Assembly: GCA_913055875.1 (NCBI GenBank)
Contig: CAJXJY010000001.1
Span: forward strand, 62,001 to 126,000
DNA: 64,000 bases
Source of the DNA: an uncultured Altererythrobacter sp.
GTDB taxonomy: Bacteria; Pseudomonadota; Alphaproteobacteria; Sphingomonadales; Sphingomonadaceae
Direction of reading: 5' to 3'
Shown piece by piece: positions 53,437 through 61,046 of this stretch. Position numbers and translations under genes: made by a program. Under the pieces are notes generated by a model that saw nothing but the letters and a program-made list of their open reading frames with translations, did no database searches and had not been told where the DNA came from. The first letter of the stretch is position 1, and every line of letters starts with the position of its first letter.

Positions 53437-53884
53437 GCCGAGCGGCGGTGCGGCGCTCCACTATCGGGCGCTCGAAGGGCTGTATCGCTCCGCCCCGGTC
53501 AATGCGCTGTTCGATTCCGAGATCGAGATACCGCGCGAAGGGCAGGCGCGGGTGACCTTCACCGTGACCGAACAGGCCTACCATGCGGCGGGGGCGGCGC
53601 ACGGGACGATCTATTTCAAGATGCTCGACGATGCGGCATTCTACGCCGCGAACACGCTGGTCACCGATCGCTTCCTGCTGACCACCTCGTTCAACCTGCA
53701 TTTTACCAAGCCGGTGCGTGCGGGGCGGGTGGTCGCCGAGGGACGCTGGATCAGCGGCCGCCGCCGGGTGCTGGTGGCCGAATCGCGGCTGGTCGATGCG
53801 GAAGGCGACGAGATCGGGCGCGGGACGGGGACCTTCATGCGCTCGCGCATCGCGCTGTCGGGTCTCGAAGGCTATCGCGGCTGA
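53426..53884 (+). CDS. PaaI-type hotdog thioesterase
   Basis: The 152-residue hotdog protein has YHAAGAAHGTIYFKMLDDAAFYAA, a PaaI/YiiD-like active region in the long helix, followed by TSFNLHFTKPVRAGRVVAEG. It should hydrolyse an acyl-CoA in the cytoplasm. It starts inside the ptsN end, and the DUF1491 gene begins 3 bases after its stop. Confidence 0.88.
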   Translation: MPPEPSGGAALHYRALEGLYRSAPVNALFDSEIEIPREGQARVTFTVTEQAYHAAGAAHGTIYFKMLDDAAFYAANTLVTDRFLLTTSFNLHFTKPVRAGRVVAEGRWISGRRRVLVAESRLVDAEGDEIGRGTGTFMRSRIALSGLEGYRG

Positions 53885-53886
53885 GC

Positions 53887-54222
53887 ATGGACGGGCGGCT
53901 TCCTGCGCATATCGCGGTCGGCGGGCTGATCCGCGCGGTGCAGGCCGCCGGGGGATTCGCCACCGTGATCGCCAAGGGCGAGCGGGATGCCGGCACGATC
54001 CTTATATTAACCTTGGATAATTGCGCAAACGCGACACTTTATGAGCGGATGCCTCAAGCCGACGGTTCGCGGCCATATATTGTTGCAAAGCGGCAAACCG
54101 AAGAAAACAAACATGAATTCGAGGAATATCTGGCACGGCGAAGGCGCCAGGACAGCGATTGCTGGATTATCGAGCTGGACGTCGCGGATGCGGAACGGTT
54201 CGTCGCATCGCTGGAACGTTAA
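53887..54222 (+). CDS. DUF1491 family protein
   Basis: The 111-residue protein matches DUF1491 of alphaproteobacteria: LPAHIAVGGLIRAVQAAGGF, AGTILILTLDN, LYERMPQADG and DCWIIELDVADAERFV. Function unknown. The middle of the gene (about 54000-54230) uses AT-ending codons (ATATTA, TTGGATAAT) unlike the GC-rich genes around it. Confidence 0.88.
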   Translation: MDGRLPAHIAVGGLIRAVQAAGGFATVIAKGERDAGTILILTLDNCANATLYERMPQADGSRPYIVAKRQTEENKHEFEEYLARRRRQDSDCWIIELDVADAERFVASLER

Positions 54223-54251
54223 GTTGACTTAAACATCTGTGCGCCTATTTG
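54219..54251 (+). promoter_or_regulatory. Possible promoter/operator upstream of the SleB-type gene
   Basis: A near-palindrome TTAAGT-TG-ACTTAA (54219-54232) covers the DUF1491 stop. It contains TTGACT, with TATTTG 16 bp further on (54246-54251). It also reads TTAA-N6-TTAA, one base short of the CtrA spacing. Confidence 0.35.
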
Positions 54252-54421
54252 GCCGCCGCAACTTCGAAAGCGCAGGCGGCTTGGACGGCATGGGGTCGAC
54301 CGGCTGGCACGCAGACGGGGGGCGGCCGGCAGGCCTGCAACGGACCTAACTTACAACGCAAGCAACGCACCCAGGTCCCAGCCTGCGACAGGGCTCGTCA
54401 ACCGCTCGAATTGACGAACAG

Positions 54422-55072
54422 ATGACCAGAAAACGTTTCGCCGGCGCGGCAGCGATTGCCGCGGGGCTGGCTTTTACCCTTGCTAGCGCCGAGAGTTCCG
54501 GCGCCTTCGCCCAGGAGGGCGAAACCGTCGCGCAGCCGCAGGCCGAGCTGACCGACGAGACCATGCCGGTCTTCGTATCCGAGGAAGTGGTCCAGCCGCT
54601 CCCGGAAGAAACCGACGAAACGGCCCGAACCGAATTTTCCGACGAAGAGCGCCCCGCCTCGTTGCGCGAGCTGGTCGCCGAAACGCGCGCCCCCGAGGCG
54701 CTCTCGGCCGAAATGGAGTGCCTTGCCGGCGCGGTCTATTTCGAATCGCGCGGCGAACCCCTTGCTGGGCAGCTGGCGGTGGCGCAGGTCGTCATCAACC
54801 GCGCCGATTCGCGCGTGTTCCCGTCGAGCTATTGCGGCGTCGTCACCCAGCGCGCGCAGTTCTCCTTCGTGAAGAACGGCCGCATCCCGCGCGCGAGGCG
54901 CAATTCCGCCGCGTGGGAGCGCGCCAGGAAAATCGCCCGCATCGCGCATGAAGGCCTGTGGGAAAGCAAGGCGGCGGATTCGCTCTATTTCCACGCCCGC
55001 TACGTCAAACCGCGCTGGAGCCGCACCAAGCAGGCCCGCGCGACGATCAACACGCATATCTTTTACCGGTAA
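54422..55072 (+). CDS. Cell wall hydrolase, SleB (Hydrolase_2) family
   Basis: The 216-residue protein has a signal peptide (cut near AFAQ, 31) and an acidic linker (32-95). The SleB domain opens with MECLAGAVYFESRGEPLAGQ, where Glu108 is the likely catalytic glutamate, and ends with YVKPRWSRTKQARATINTHI. It should cut glycan strands in the periplasm as a lytic transglycosylase. The 199-bp gap upstream holds a possible promoter. Confidence 0.93.
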   Translation: MTRKRFAGAAAIAAGLAFTLASAESSGAFAQEGETVAQPQAELTDETMPVFVSEEVVQPLPEETDETARTEFSDEERPASLRELVAETRAPEALSAEMECLAGAVYFESRGEPLAGQLAVAQVVINRADSRVFPSSYCGVVTQRAQFSFVKNGRIPRARRNSAAWERARKIARIAHEGLWESKAADSLYFHARYVKPRWSRTKQARATINTHIFYR

Positions 55073-55363
55073 ACGCCGGTCGATCGGAGCTACGAAGCGG
55101 GCTTCGTCTCTCGGGACGGGGCCTGTTTTGTTTTCCGGAGGTGACGAGGCCTGTCGCGTGGTGGCAATCGTCTGACCGCCGGGGCTGTTCCATCCCACGC
55201 CCCCACCCGGCCACCCATAGGTTACTATGGTCGGGGTGGCCGGGTGGGGGCGTGGGATGGAACAGCTAAGGATCGGACGGAGGTCCGATCCGCACGCAAC
55301 AAAGACTCGGGGGGCAGCGGACCGGAATGGGCCGGATGGAGGTCAGGCCCGCAACAAATACAC
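55073..55363. repeat. Intergenic repeat copy F (inverted alpha, flipped beta, inverted gamma) in a convergent gap
   Basis: Inverted alpha is at 55135-55182. Beta is at 55186-55264, with the same 31-bp arms as copy B but the loop reversed (ATAGGTTACTATGGTCG). Inverted gamma is at 55268-55300. Both neighbouring genes end here. Confidence 0.9.
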
Positions 55364-56137
55364 TCAATCCCGCAATTCCACCCACACCGGTGCGTGATCG
55401 CTCGCTTTCTCGCGCCCGCGATGGTCCTTGTCGACCCCGACCGCAGTCATGCGATCGGCCAGTTCGGGCGACAGCAGCAGGTGGTCGATGCGGAAGCCGT
55501 GATCGCGCTGCCACGCGCCCGCCTGGTAATCCCAGAAGGTCCACACCCCACCGCGCGGATTGAGCGTGTCGATCGCATCGGTCCAGCCATCGGCGAGCAT
55601 CCGCGCATAGGCGTCGCGCGATTCGGGCTGCATCAGCGCGTCGCTCGCCATCGCCTTGGGCGACCAGACGTCCTTGTCCTCGGGGATGACGTTGTAATCG
55701 CCGACCAGCGCGGTCGGAACTTCCTGCTCCCACACCCCCGCGGCGTGATTGCGCAGCCGTTCCATCCAGCGCAGCTTGTAGTCGAATTTCGGCCCCGGCT
55801 GCGGGTTGCCGTTTGGCAGGTAGATGCAGCCGACGCGCACGCCATTCACCTCGGCCTCGAGATAGCGTGCGTGATCGTCTTCGGGTTCGCCCGGAAGCCC
55901 GCGCTGCGTCTCGACCGGCTCGACCCCGTCGGCGAGGATCGCGACGCCGTTGAAACTCTTCTGCCCGTGCCAGATCGCGTGGTAGCCGATCTCCTCGAAC
56001 TCCTGGTGCGGGAAGTTCTCGTCCATCGACTTGATTTCCTGCAGGCAAGCGACCGTCGGACGCGTTTCCTCGAGCCACTCCCTGAGCCGCGGCAGGCGGG
56101 CCTTGATCCCGTTGATGTTGAAGCTGGCGATTTTCAT
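55364..56137 (-). CDS. xth: Exodeoxyribonuclease III
   Basis: The 257-residue AP endonuclease/exonuclease has MKIASFNINGIKARLPRL, ACLQEIKSMDENFP with the metal-binding glutamate, VGDYNVIPEDKDVW and SDHAPVWVEL. It cuts at abasic sites and trims 3' ends in base excision repair. It lies between repeat copies F and I. Confidence 0.96.
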   Translation of the reverse strand: MKIASFNINGIKARLPRLREWLEETRPTVACLQEIKSMDENFPHQEFEEIGYHAIWHGQKSFNGVAILADGVEPVETQRGLPGEPEDDHARYLEAEVNGVRVGCIYLPNGNPQPGPKFDYKLRWMERLRNHAAGVWEQEVPTALVGDYNVIPEDKDVWSPKAMASDALMQPESRDAYARMLADGWTDAIDTLNPRGGVWTFWDYQAGAWQRDHGFRIDHLLLSPELADRMTAVGVDKDHRGREKASDHAPVWVELRD

Positions 56138-56254
56138 GCGTGAGGTCTTATGGCGGCAGTGTGCGCTTGGCTAGCGGGAGAGGAGTCTTTGCACCCGGCG
56201 GTCCGAACAATTGCCACCAAGCGACAGCTCTCGTTACCGCCGGAAAAAAGACAC
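56138..56254. repeat. Intergenic repeat copy I (alpha only)
   Basis: Only alpha (56195-56243, ends CCGGCGGT/ACCGCCGG, followed by GAAAAAA) is kept, between xth and erpA. It shows that alpha occurs alone. Confidence 0.85.
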
Positions 56255-56584
56255 CTAAATACCGAAGCTCGAGCCGCACCCGCAGCCCGCGGCAGCGTTC
56301 GGATTCTCGACCCGGAAAGCCGCCCCGCCCAGCGATTCGACGAAATCGACCACGCTGCCGGAGACCAAATCGAGGCTGACCGGATCGACCACCAGCCGCA
56401 CTCCGTCGGTCTCGCTGACCGCATCGTCGCCCTCGGCGCTGTCGGCGAGGTCGAACCTGTACTGGAACCCCGAGCAGCCCCCGCCCTCGACCGACAGCCG
56501 CAGGATCGCCGGTTTCGCCTGTTTCTCGGCGATCCGGGCGACGCGTTGCGCGGCGGCGGGGGTCAGGGTCAGCGTCTCGGCCAT
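56255..56584 (-). CDS. erpA: Iron-sulfur cluster insertion protein ErpA/HesB-like
   Basis: The 109-residue A-type carrier has its three cluster-binding cysteines: Cys37 in GGGCSGF and Cys101/Cys103 in GCGCGSSF. It passes Fe-S clusters to target enzymes. Start ATG 56584 follows the family. The gene follows the CBS-domain gene by 32 bp on the same strand. Confidence 0.95.
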   Translation of the reverse strand: MAETLTLTPAAAQRVARIAEKQAKPAILRLSVEGGGCSGFQYRFDLADSAEGDDAVSETDGVRLVVDPVSLDLVSGSVVDFVESLGGAAFRVENPNAAAGCGCGSSFGI

Positions 56585-56616
56585 GGCTTGCGATGTAGGA
56601 ACTCGCCGCGCCGCAC

Positions 56617-57048
56617 TCAAGCGTGCTGGATATAGTCGCGCAGCGCCTCGGCCTCGTGCTCGACCTCGTCGATGCGCGATTTGACCAGGTCGCCGATCGA
56701 GATGAAGCCGCACATCACCTCGCCGTCGACCACCGGCAGGTGGCGGATACGGCGCTTGGTCATCAGGCCGAGCGCCTGGTCCGCCTTGACTGAGGGCGCA
56801 ACGGTGATCGGCGGCGCGGTCATGACTTCGTTGACCGGCCGTTCGAGGCAGGCATCGCCTTCCTCGGCGAGCCGGTAGATCACGTCGCGTTCGGAGAAGA
56901 TGCCGACCACTCGTCCGCCGTCCATCACCGGCAGGGCGCCGATCCGCTTGCGCGCGAGGATGGCGATGACGTCGCGGACCTTCGCATGGGTGTCGCAGCG
57001 AATGACATCGGCGCTCGCACGGCCGGCGATGAGCTGGGCAATATCCAT
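56617..57048 (-). CDS. CBS-domain pair protein
   Basis: The 143-residue protein is two CBS motifs (DVIAILARKRIGALPVMDGG and QALGLMTKRRIRHLPVVDGE) forming one Bateman module, which binds adenine nucleotides. No catalytic domain is attached, so it probably regulates a partner. ATG 57048 gives a clean start (MDIAQLIAGR). Confidence 0.92.
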   Translation of the reverse strand: MDIAQLIAGRASADVIRCDTHAKVRDVIAILARKRIGALPVMDGGRVVGIFSERDVIYRLAEEGDACLERPVNEVMTAPPITVAPSVKADQALGLMTKRRIRHLPVVDGEVMCGFISIGDLVKSRIDEVEHEAEALRDYIQHA

Positions 57049-57149
57049 CGGAACAATCCTTTCTCTCCCGGCGGCAGAATGCCACGAAACGCTGTCGTTC
57101 GGCAAATCGAACCGTTGCAATGCGGTCATTCGACCCACATGAGGCGCAC

Positions 57150-57446
57150 ATGGTTCCCGACTCGCCGCTCGAAGATCCCGACAAGGCCGCGTTCGCCTGG
57201 GCGCGCTACAAGCGGCTGATGAAGTTCATGGTGGGGGTCACGCTGGCGGTGGTCGCCGCGGTGCTGTTCTACCTCCACGAGAGCGGCAGCGAGGTCTCGA
57301 TCCACTTCTACATCGCGACCGGGCTCGGCGTGTTCGCGGCGATGATGCTGACCGCGGGGCTGATGGGGCTGGTGTTCCTGTCGAGCGGAACCGGCCACGA
57401 CGAGAGCGTCACGGATCTCATGGACGAGCGGAATCGGCGGGATTGA
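57150..57446 (+). CDS. Small two-helix membrane protein of unknown function
   Basis: The 98-residue protein has two hydrophobic helices (about 25-43 and 53-77) and a charged C terminus ending MDERNRRD. It resembles small uncharacterised alphaproteobacterial inner-membrane proteins. ATG 57150 has GAGG at a suitable distance; ATG 57120 is also open. It diverges from the CBS gene. Confidence 0.8.
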   Translation: MVPDSPLEDPDKAAFAWARYKRLMKFMVGVTLAVVAAVLFYLHESGSEVSIHFYIATGLGVFAAMMLTAGLMGLVFLSSGTGHDESVTDLMDERNRRD

Positions 57447-57715
57447 GATTGGGCGTTTGTTTTCCGGCGGCGATGCAGACCTGTCGCGGCGTGGCAGTCG
57501 TCTGACCGCCGGGAGCGGCACCGGCCCACGCCCCCACCCGGCCACCCATAGGATACTATGGTCGGGGTGGCCGGGTGGGGGCGTGGGCCGGTGCCGCAAG
57601 GGAAGCACGGAGGTGCTTCCCGCACGCAACAAGGACTCGGGCTGGTGCCGCACCCGTCGGTCCGACAATTGCCAAGCAGTGACAGGCCTCGTCACCGCCG
57701 GATAACGACTCACCC
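57447..57715. repeat. Intergenic repeat copy G (alpha-beta-gamma-alpha) in a convergent gap
   Basis: Inverted alpha is at 57464-57512. Beta is at 57515-57597, with outer arms GCGGCACCGGCCCACG and reversed loop. Inverted gamma is at 57598-57630 (AAGCAC variant), and a second alpha is at 57654-57701. Beta and gamma abut without spacer. Confidence 0.9.
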
Positions 57716-58102
57716 CTAATCCCCCTCGCGCAACCGGTATTCCTCCACCGGCACTCCGCCGATCAGGTGGCGTTGGATGATCGCCTCGAGCACTTCCTCG
57801 TCGCAGGAATGGTACCACACGCGGTCGGGCCACACGACCGCGATCGGGCCCGCCTCGCAGACCTGCAGGCAATCGGCCTTGGTCCGCTGGATCCCGCCGC
57901 TGCCGTCGGCGCGCTTGGGACCGGCGAGCCCGAGCTGCTTGAGCCGTTTCTTGAGGTAGTTCCAGGCGCGCTTGCCTTCCTCGCGGTTGCAGCATTTCTG
58001 CTTCTCGGACAGCGCGCACAGGAAGATGTGCCGCTCGACCTGCGCGCCGCCGATCTTGGCGAGCGCGCGTTCGGCCTTGGCCAGCTGCTTGGCGGAGGTC
58101 AT
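57716..58102 (-). CDS. Thioredoxin-like [2Fe-2S] ferredoxin
   Basis: The 128-residue protein has the cysteine set of the thioredoxin-fold [2Fe-2S] family: Cys29 and Cys37/38 in LCALSEKQKCCNREEG, and Cys78/Cys82 in DCLQVCEAGP (COG3411-like). It likely acts in electron transfer. Its ATG overlaps the stop of the S9 peptidase gene, so both share an mRNA. Confidence 0.9.
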   Translation of the reverse strand: MTSAKQLAKAERALAKIGGAQVERHIFLCALSEKQKCCNREEGKRAWNYLKKRLKQLGLAGPKRADGSGGIQRTKADCLQVCEAGPIAVVWPDRVWYHSCDEEVLEAIIQRHLIGGVPVEEYRLREGD

Positions 58103-60225
58103 TCGCCCGGCGTTTCCTCTCCGAGCCAGCGGTCAAGCCACGCGAACACGGTCTCGTGCCATTGCAGCGAGTTCTTCGCCCCCAGCACCCAGTGATTCTC
58201 GCCCGGGAAGACCAGCAGCTGCGAGGGAATGTCGCGCTCCTGCAAGGCGGTGAAGCTGGCGATGCCCTGCGTATAGGGAACACGGAAATCCTTCTCGCCG
58301 GTGATCACCAGCATCGGCGTTTTCCATTCGTCGACGTGGTGGACCGGGTTCCATTTTTCGTAGAGCTCGGGGTTCTCGGCATAGGAGCCGCCGAAATCCC
58401 ACTTCGGAAACCACAGCTCCTCGGTCGTGTAATAGAAACTGCGCATGTCGAACAGCCCGTCATGCTGGACGAGGCAGTTGAACCGGTCGGGCCATTTCCC
58501 CGCGATCCAGTTCATCATGTAGCCGCCGTAGCTCGCGCCCATCGCGCAGGCGCGGGTCCCGTCGATCTGCGGATCGAGTTCGAGCGCGGCGGCAAGGCCC
58601 TTCTGCAGATCCTCGAGCGGCTTGCCGCCCCAATCACGATTGATGCTGTCGGTGAAGACCTGTCCATAGCCGGTGCTCCCGTGGAAATCGACCGAGATCA
58701 CCGCATAGCCCTGGCTCGCGACCACGCGCGGGTTCCAGCGGGTCGACCAGCCGTCGTTGAACGAGCCCTGCGGTCCGCCATGGACATAGAGGATCGCGGG
58801 CATCGGGCCGTCGTGACCTTCGAGCTTGGTGATCTGGCCCCACACGGTGTCGCCGCCTGCGCCCGCGAAGCTGAAGCGGGTGGTGACGGTTGCGGCCATC
58901 TGCCCCATCCGCTCGGTGGCGACCGAGGTGATCGGCATCGCCTGTTGCCAGTCATCGGACAGGAACAGCTCCGACGGCGCGCCGATCGAATTGCGGCTGA
59001 ACAGCAGGCGGTTGCCGGGCAGCGGTGTGACATCGCCGATCCGCGCCTCGTTGCCCGCCATCAGGTCGAGCCGCTCGACCGCGCCGCTGCGCGGATCGAT
59101 ACGGAAGGCGGGGGTGTCGAGCACGTCCTGCGCGGTGGCGACGATCCACCGCGAATCGGGAGTCCAGGCGAGCGAGCCGAACGAACGGTCGAAATCGCCG
59201 GTCAGCGCGCGGGTCTCGCCGGTCGCGACGTCGCGCAGGTGGACCACCAGCCGGTCCGACTCGTAGCCGGGCCGCGCCATCGCGGTGTAGGCGAGCCATT
59301 TGCCGTCGGGCGAAGGCGCGGGCGACAGGTCCATCGCCTCGTTGCCCGCAGTGATGTTGACCGGGCCTTCCCCGTCGATGGCGGACCAGAAGATATCGGT
59401 GTTGGTCGAGGCCGGTTCGCTCGCATCGACCTGCTTGGAGACGAAATAGAGCCCCGAGCCGTCGGGCGCCCAGGCGATGTCCTCGCCGCCGCCGAACGGC
59501 TTGTGCGGCGTGTCGCCGACCAGCGCGCCCTCGCCGGCCGGGCCGTCGATGGCGAAGCCGTCGCCTTCCGCGCCCCCTTCGCCCAGGCCGTAGACGAACA
59601 CGCGGCTGAACGTCCCGGGCGTTTCCCAATGGTCCCAGTGGCGCACGAAGGTATCGTCGCCCTCGTAGAGGCGCCCGTCGCCGGGGCCGGGCAGATGCGC
59701 GGCGCCGTCGCCTTCACAGCCGAAGCGCGGGCAATCGCGCGCGATTTCGGCCCATACCGCGATGGCGTTGCCTGCGGGCGAGAGCGCGAAGCCGTCGACC
59801 GGAGTGCCGAACCGGGTAACCGGGACCGGGCCGGTGACGTTGCCGCTTGCTTCGAGCGCGGCCTTCCACACTTGCGAGGTGCCCTCTTCGGCATCGCCGA
59901 CCGGCCGGTCGGAAAGGAAATAGAGCCAGCCCTCGGAGCCGAAGGCGAAGCTGTGCGCGCCTTCGCCGAGTTCGACGCGCACCGGGGCAGCATCGGGCGC
60001 GGAAAGATCGCGCAGGTAGACCTCACCGTTGCGCGCGTAGCTCTCGGGATCGGTCACGGTGACCGAATAGACCGCGGTGCGCCCGTCGGGCGAGACGGTC
60101 GGGCTGCCGAGGCGCGGGAGCGTGATCAAATCCTCCGCGCTCATCGGTGGGGCGTCTTGGGCAGTGGCGGGAAACGCGGCCGCAAGGGCGGCCAGGGCGA
60201 ACAGGGACCCGGGGAGTGTTTTCAT
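58099..60225 (-). CDS. Secreted S9 family prolyl oligopeptidase/dipeptidyl peptidase
   Basis: The 708-residue protein has a signal peptide (MKTLPGSLFALAALAAAFPA, cut after ATAQ) and a WD40-like beta-propeller to about residue 430. The alpha/beta-hydrolase domain has triad Ser565 (GASYGGYM), Asp646 (GEKDFRVP) and His678 (ENHWVLG). It cleaves peptides in the periplasm. The longer frame to 60411 crosses repeat copy H and is not used. Confidence 0.95.
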   Translation of the reverse strand: MKTLPGSLFALAALAAAFPATAQDAPPMSAEDLITLPRLGSPTVSPDGRTAVYSVTVTDPESYARNGEVYLRDLSAPDAAPVRVELGEGAHSFAFGSEGWLYFLSDRPVGDAEEGTSQVWKAALEASGNVTGPVPVTRFGTPVDGFALSPAGNAIAVWAEIARDCPRFGCEGDGAAHLPGPGDGRLYEGDDTFVRHWDHWETPGTFSRVFVYGLGEGGAEGDGFAIDGPAGEGALVGDTPHKPFGGGEDIAWAPDGSGLYFVSKQVDASEPASTNTDIFWSAIDGEGPVNITAGNEAMDLSPAPSPDGKWLAYTAMARPGYESDRLVVHLRDVATGETRALTGDFDRSFGSLAWTPDSRWIVATAQDVLDTPAFRIDPRSGAVERLDLMAGNEARIGDVTPLPGNRLLFSRNSIGAPSELFLSDDWQQAMPITSVATERMGQMAATVTTRFSFAGAGGDTVWGQITKLEGHDGPMPAILYVHGGPQGSFNDGWSTRWNPRVVASQGYAVISVDFHGSTGYGQVFTDSINRDWGGKPLEDLQKGLAAALELDPQIDGTRACAMGASYGGYMMNWIAGKWPDRFNCLVQHDGLFDMRSFYYTTEELWFPKWDFGGSYAENPELYEKWNPVHHVDEWKTPMLVITGEKDFRVPYTQGIASFTALQERDIPSQLLVFPGENHWVLGAKNSLQWHETVFAWLDRWLGEETPGE

Positions 60226-60572
60226 GGCGCGCAGGACTACTCGCCGTGGCGCGGCGTGCAAGCGGTTTTGGTTGGAGTGGTTTTCCGGCGGTGGCGAGAG
60301 ATGTCGCTTGGCTACAAGCACTGCACCGCCAGAAGCGGCACCGGCCCGAGTCCTTGTTGCGTGCGGGCCGCACGTCCGTGCGTCCCTTGCTGTTCCATCC
60401 CACGCCCCCACCCGGCCACCCCGACGATAGTAGCCTATGGGTGGCCGGGTGGGGGCGTGGGATGGAACAGCCCCGGCGGTCCAACAACTGCCACCGAGTG
60501 ACAGGTCACGTCACCGCCGGAAAACCCACTACTGGTAGCGGACCAGTCCTGGTTCGGCGGAGCCGAGACTTC
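60226..60572. repeat. Intergenic repeat copy H (alpha-gamma-beta-alpha)
   Basis: No gene lies in these 347 bp. Inverted alpha is at 60285-60332, and gamma is at 60356-60388 (the same variant as the second gamma of copy D). Beta is at 60391-60469, with arms as in copy B and forward loop, and alpha is at 60473-60520. It separates two genes transcribed leftward. Confidence 0.9.
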
Positions 60573-61031
60573 TCAGCTGCGCTTCCCCGCGATCCGGCTG
60601 ATCTCGGCCTTGACCATTTTCTCGACCATGCCGGGCAGGTTCTTGTCGAGCCATTCGGCCAGCATCGGGCGGAGCATTTCGCGCACCAGCCCTTCGAGCG
60701 AGGTTTCGCCCGAGCGGACGATCTGCGGCTGCGCCCCCGGCTGGGCCAGCATTGCCAGCGCGGCAATGTTGTCGCGCATCGAATCGCGGATAGCGTCGGC
60801 CATCAGCGGCGCGTCGTCCGCGTCGACATCGGCGTCGGCATCGTCATCGGCCATATCCGCTTCGCCGAGTTCGAGCACTTCCTCGGCTTCGTCCTCGAAG
60901 GCAGGCTCGACGACGCCTTCGGTCTCGCGCCGGTGGCGTTGCACGGCGGCGCCCGCACGGTTGTCGCGCGCAATCACCTTCTTGATCGATTCGAGGATTT
61001 CCTCGACCGAAGCTTCGTTGTGATGACCCAT
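60573..61031 (-). CDS. popZ: DUF2497 polar organizing protein PopZ-like
   Basis: The 152-residue protein has the PopZ layout: an N-terminal short helix (SVEEILESIKKVIARDN), an acidic disordered middle rich in Glu/Asp (DDDADADVDADDA), and C-terminal oligomerisation helices (GLVREMLRPMLAEWLDKN, GMVEKMVKAEISRIAG). In Caulobacter PopZ forms a polar matrix that tethers ParB-parS and recruits cell-cycle kinases. parABS is 23 kb away. The linker is shorter and different in detail, as expected. Confidence 0.85.
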   Translation of the reverse strand: MGHHNEASVEEILESIKKVIARDNRAGAAVQRHRRETEGVVEPAFEDEAEEVLELGEADMADDDADADVDADDAPLMADAIRDSMRDNIAALAMLAQPGAQPQIVRSGETSLEGLVREMLRPMLAEWLDKNLPGMVEKMVKAEISRIAGKRS

Positions 61032-61046
61032 TGGCAGCCCCCGCTG

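Noticed and set aside
54219-54232. Full CtrA box before the SleB-type gene
   Set aside because: TTAA halves are separated by 6 rather than 7 bases, so it is listed only as a weak possible promoter/operator.
55073-60572. CRISPR array, because similar short palindromes recur in copies F, I, G and H
   Set aside because: There is no regular spacing, no unique spacers of constant length and no cas genes. The repeats are long composite hairpins.
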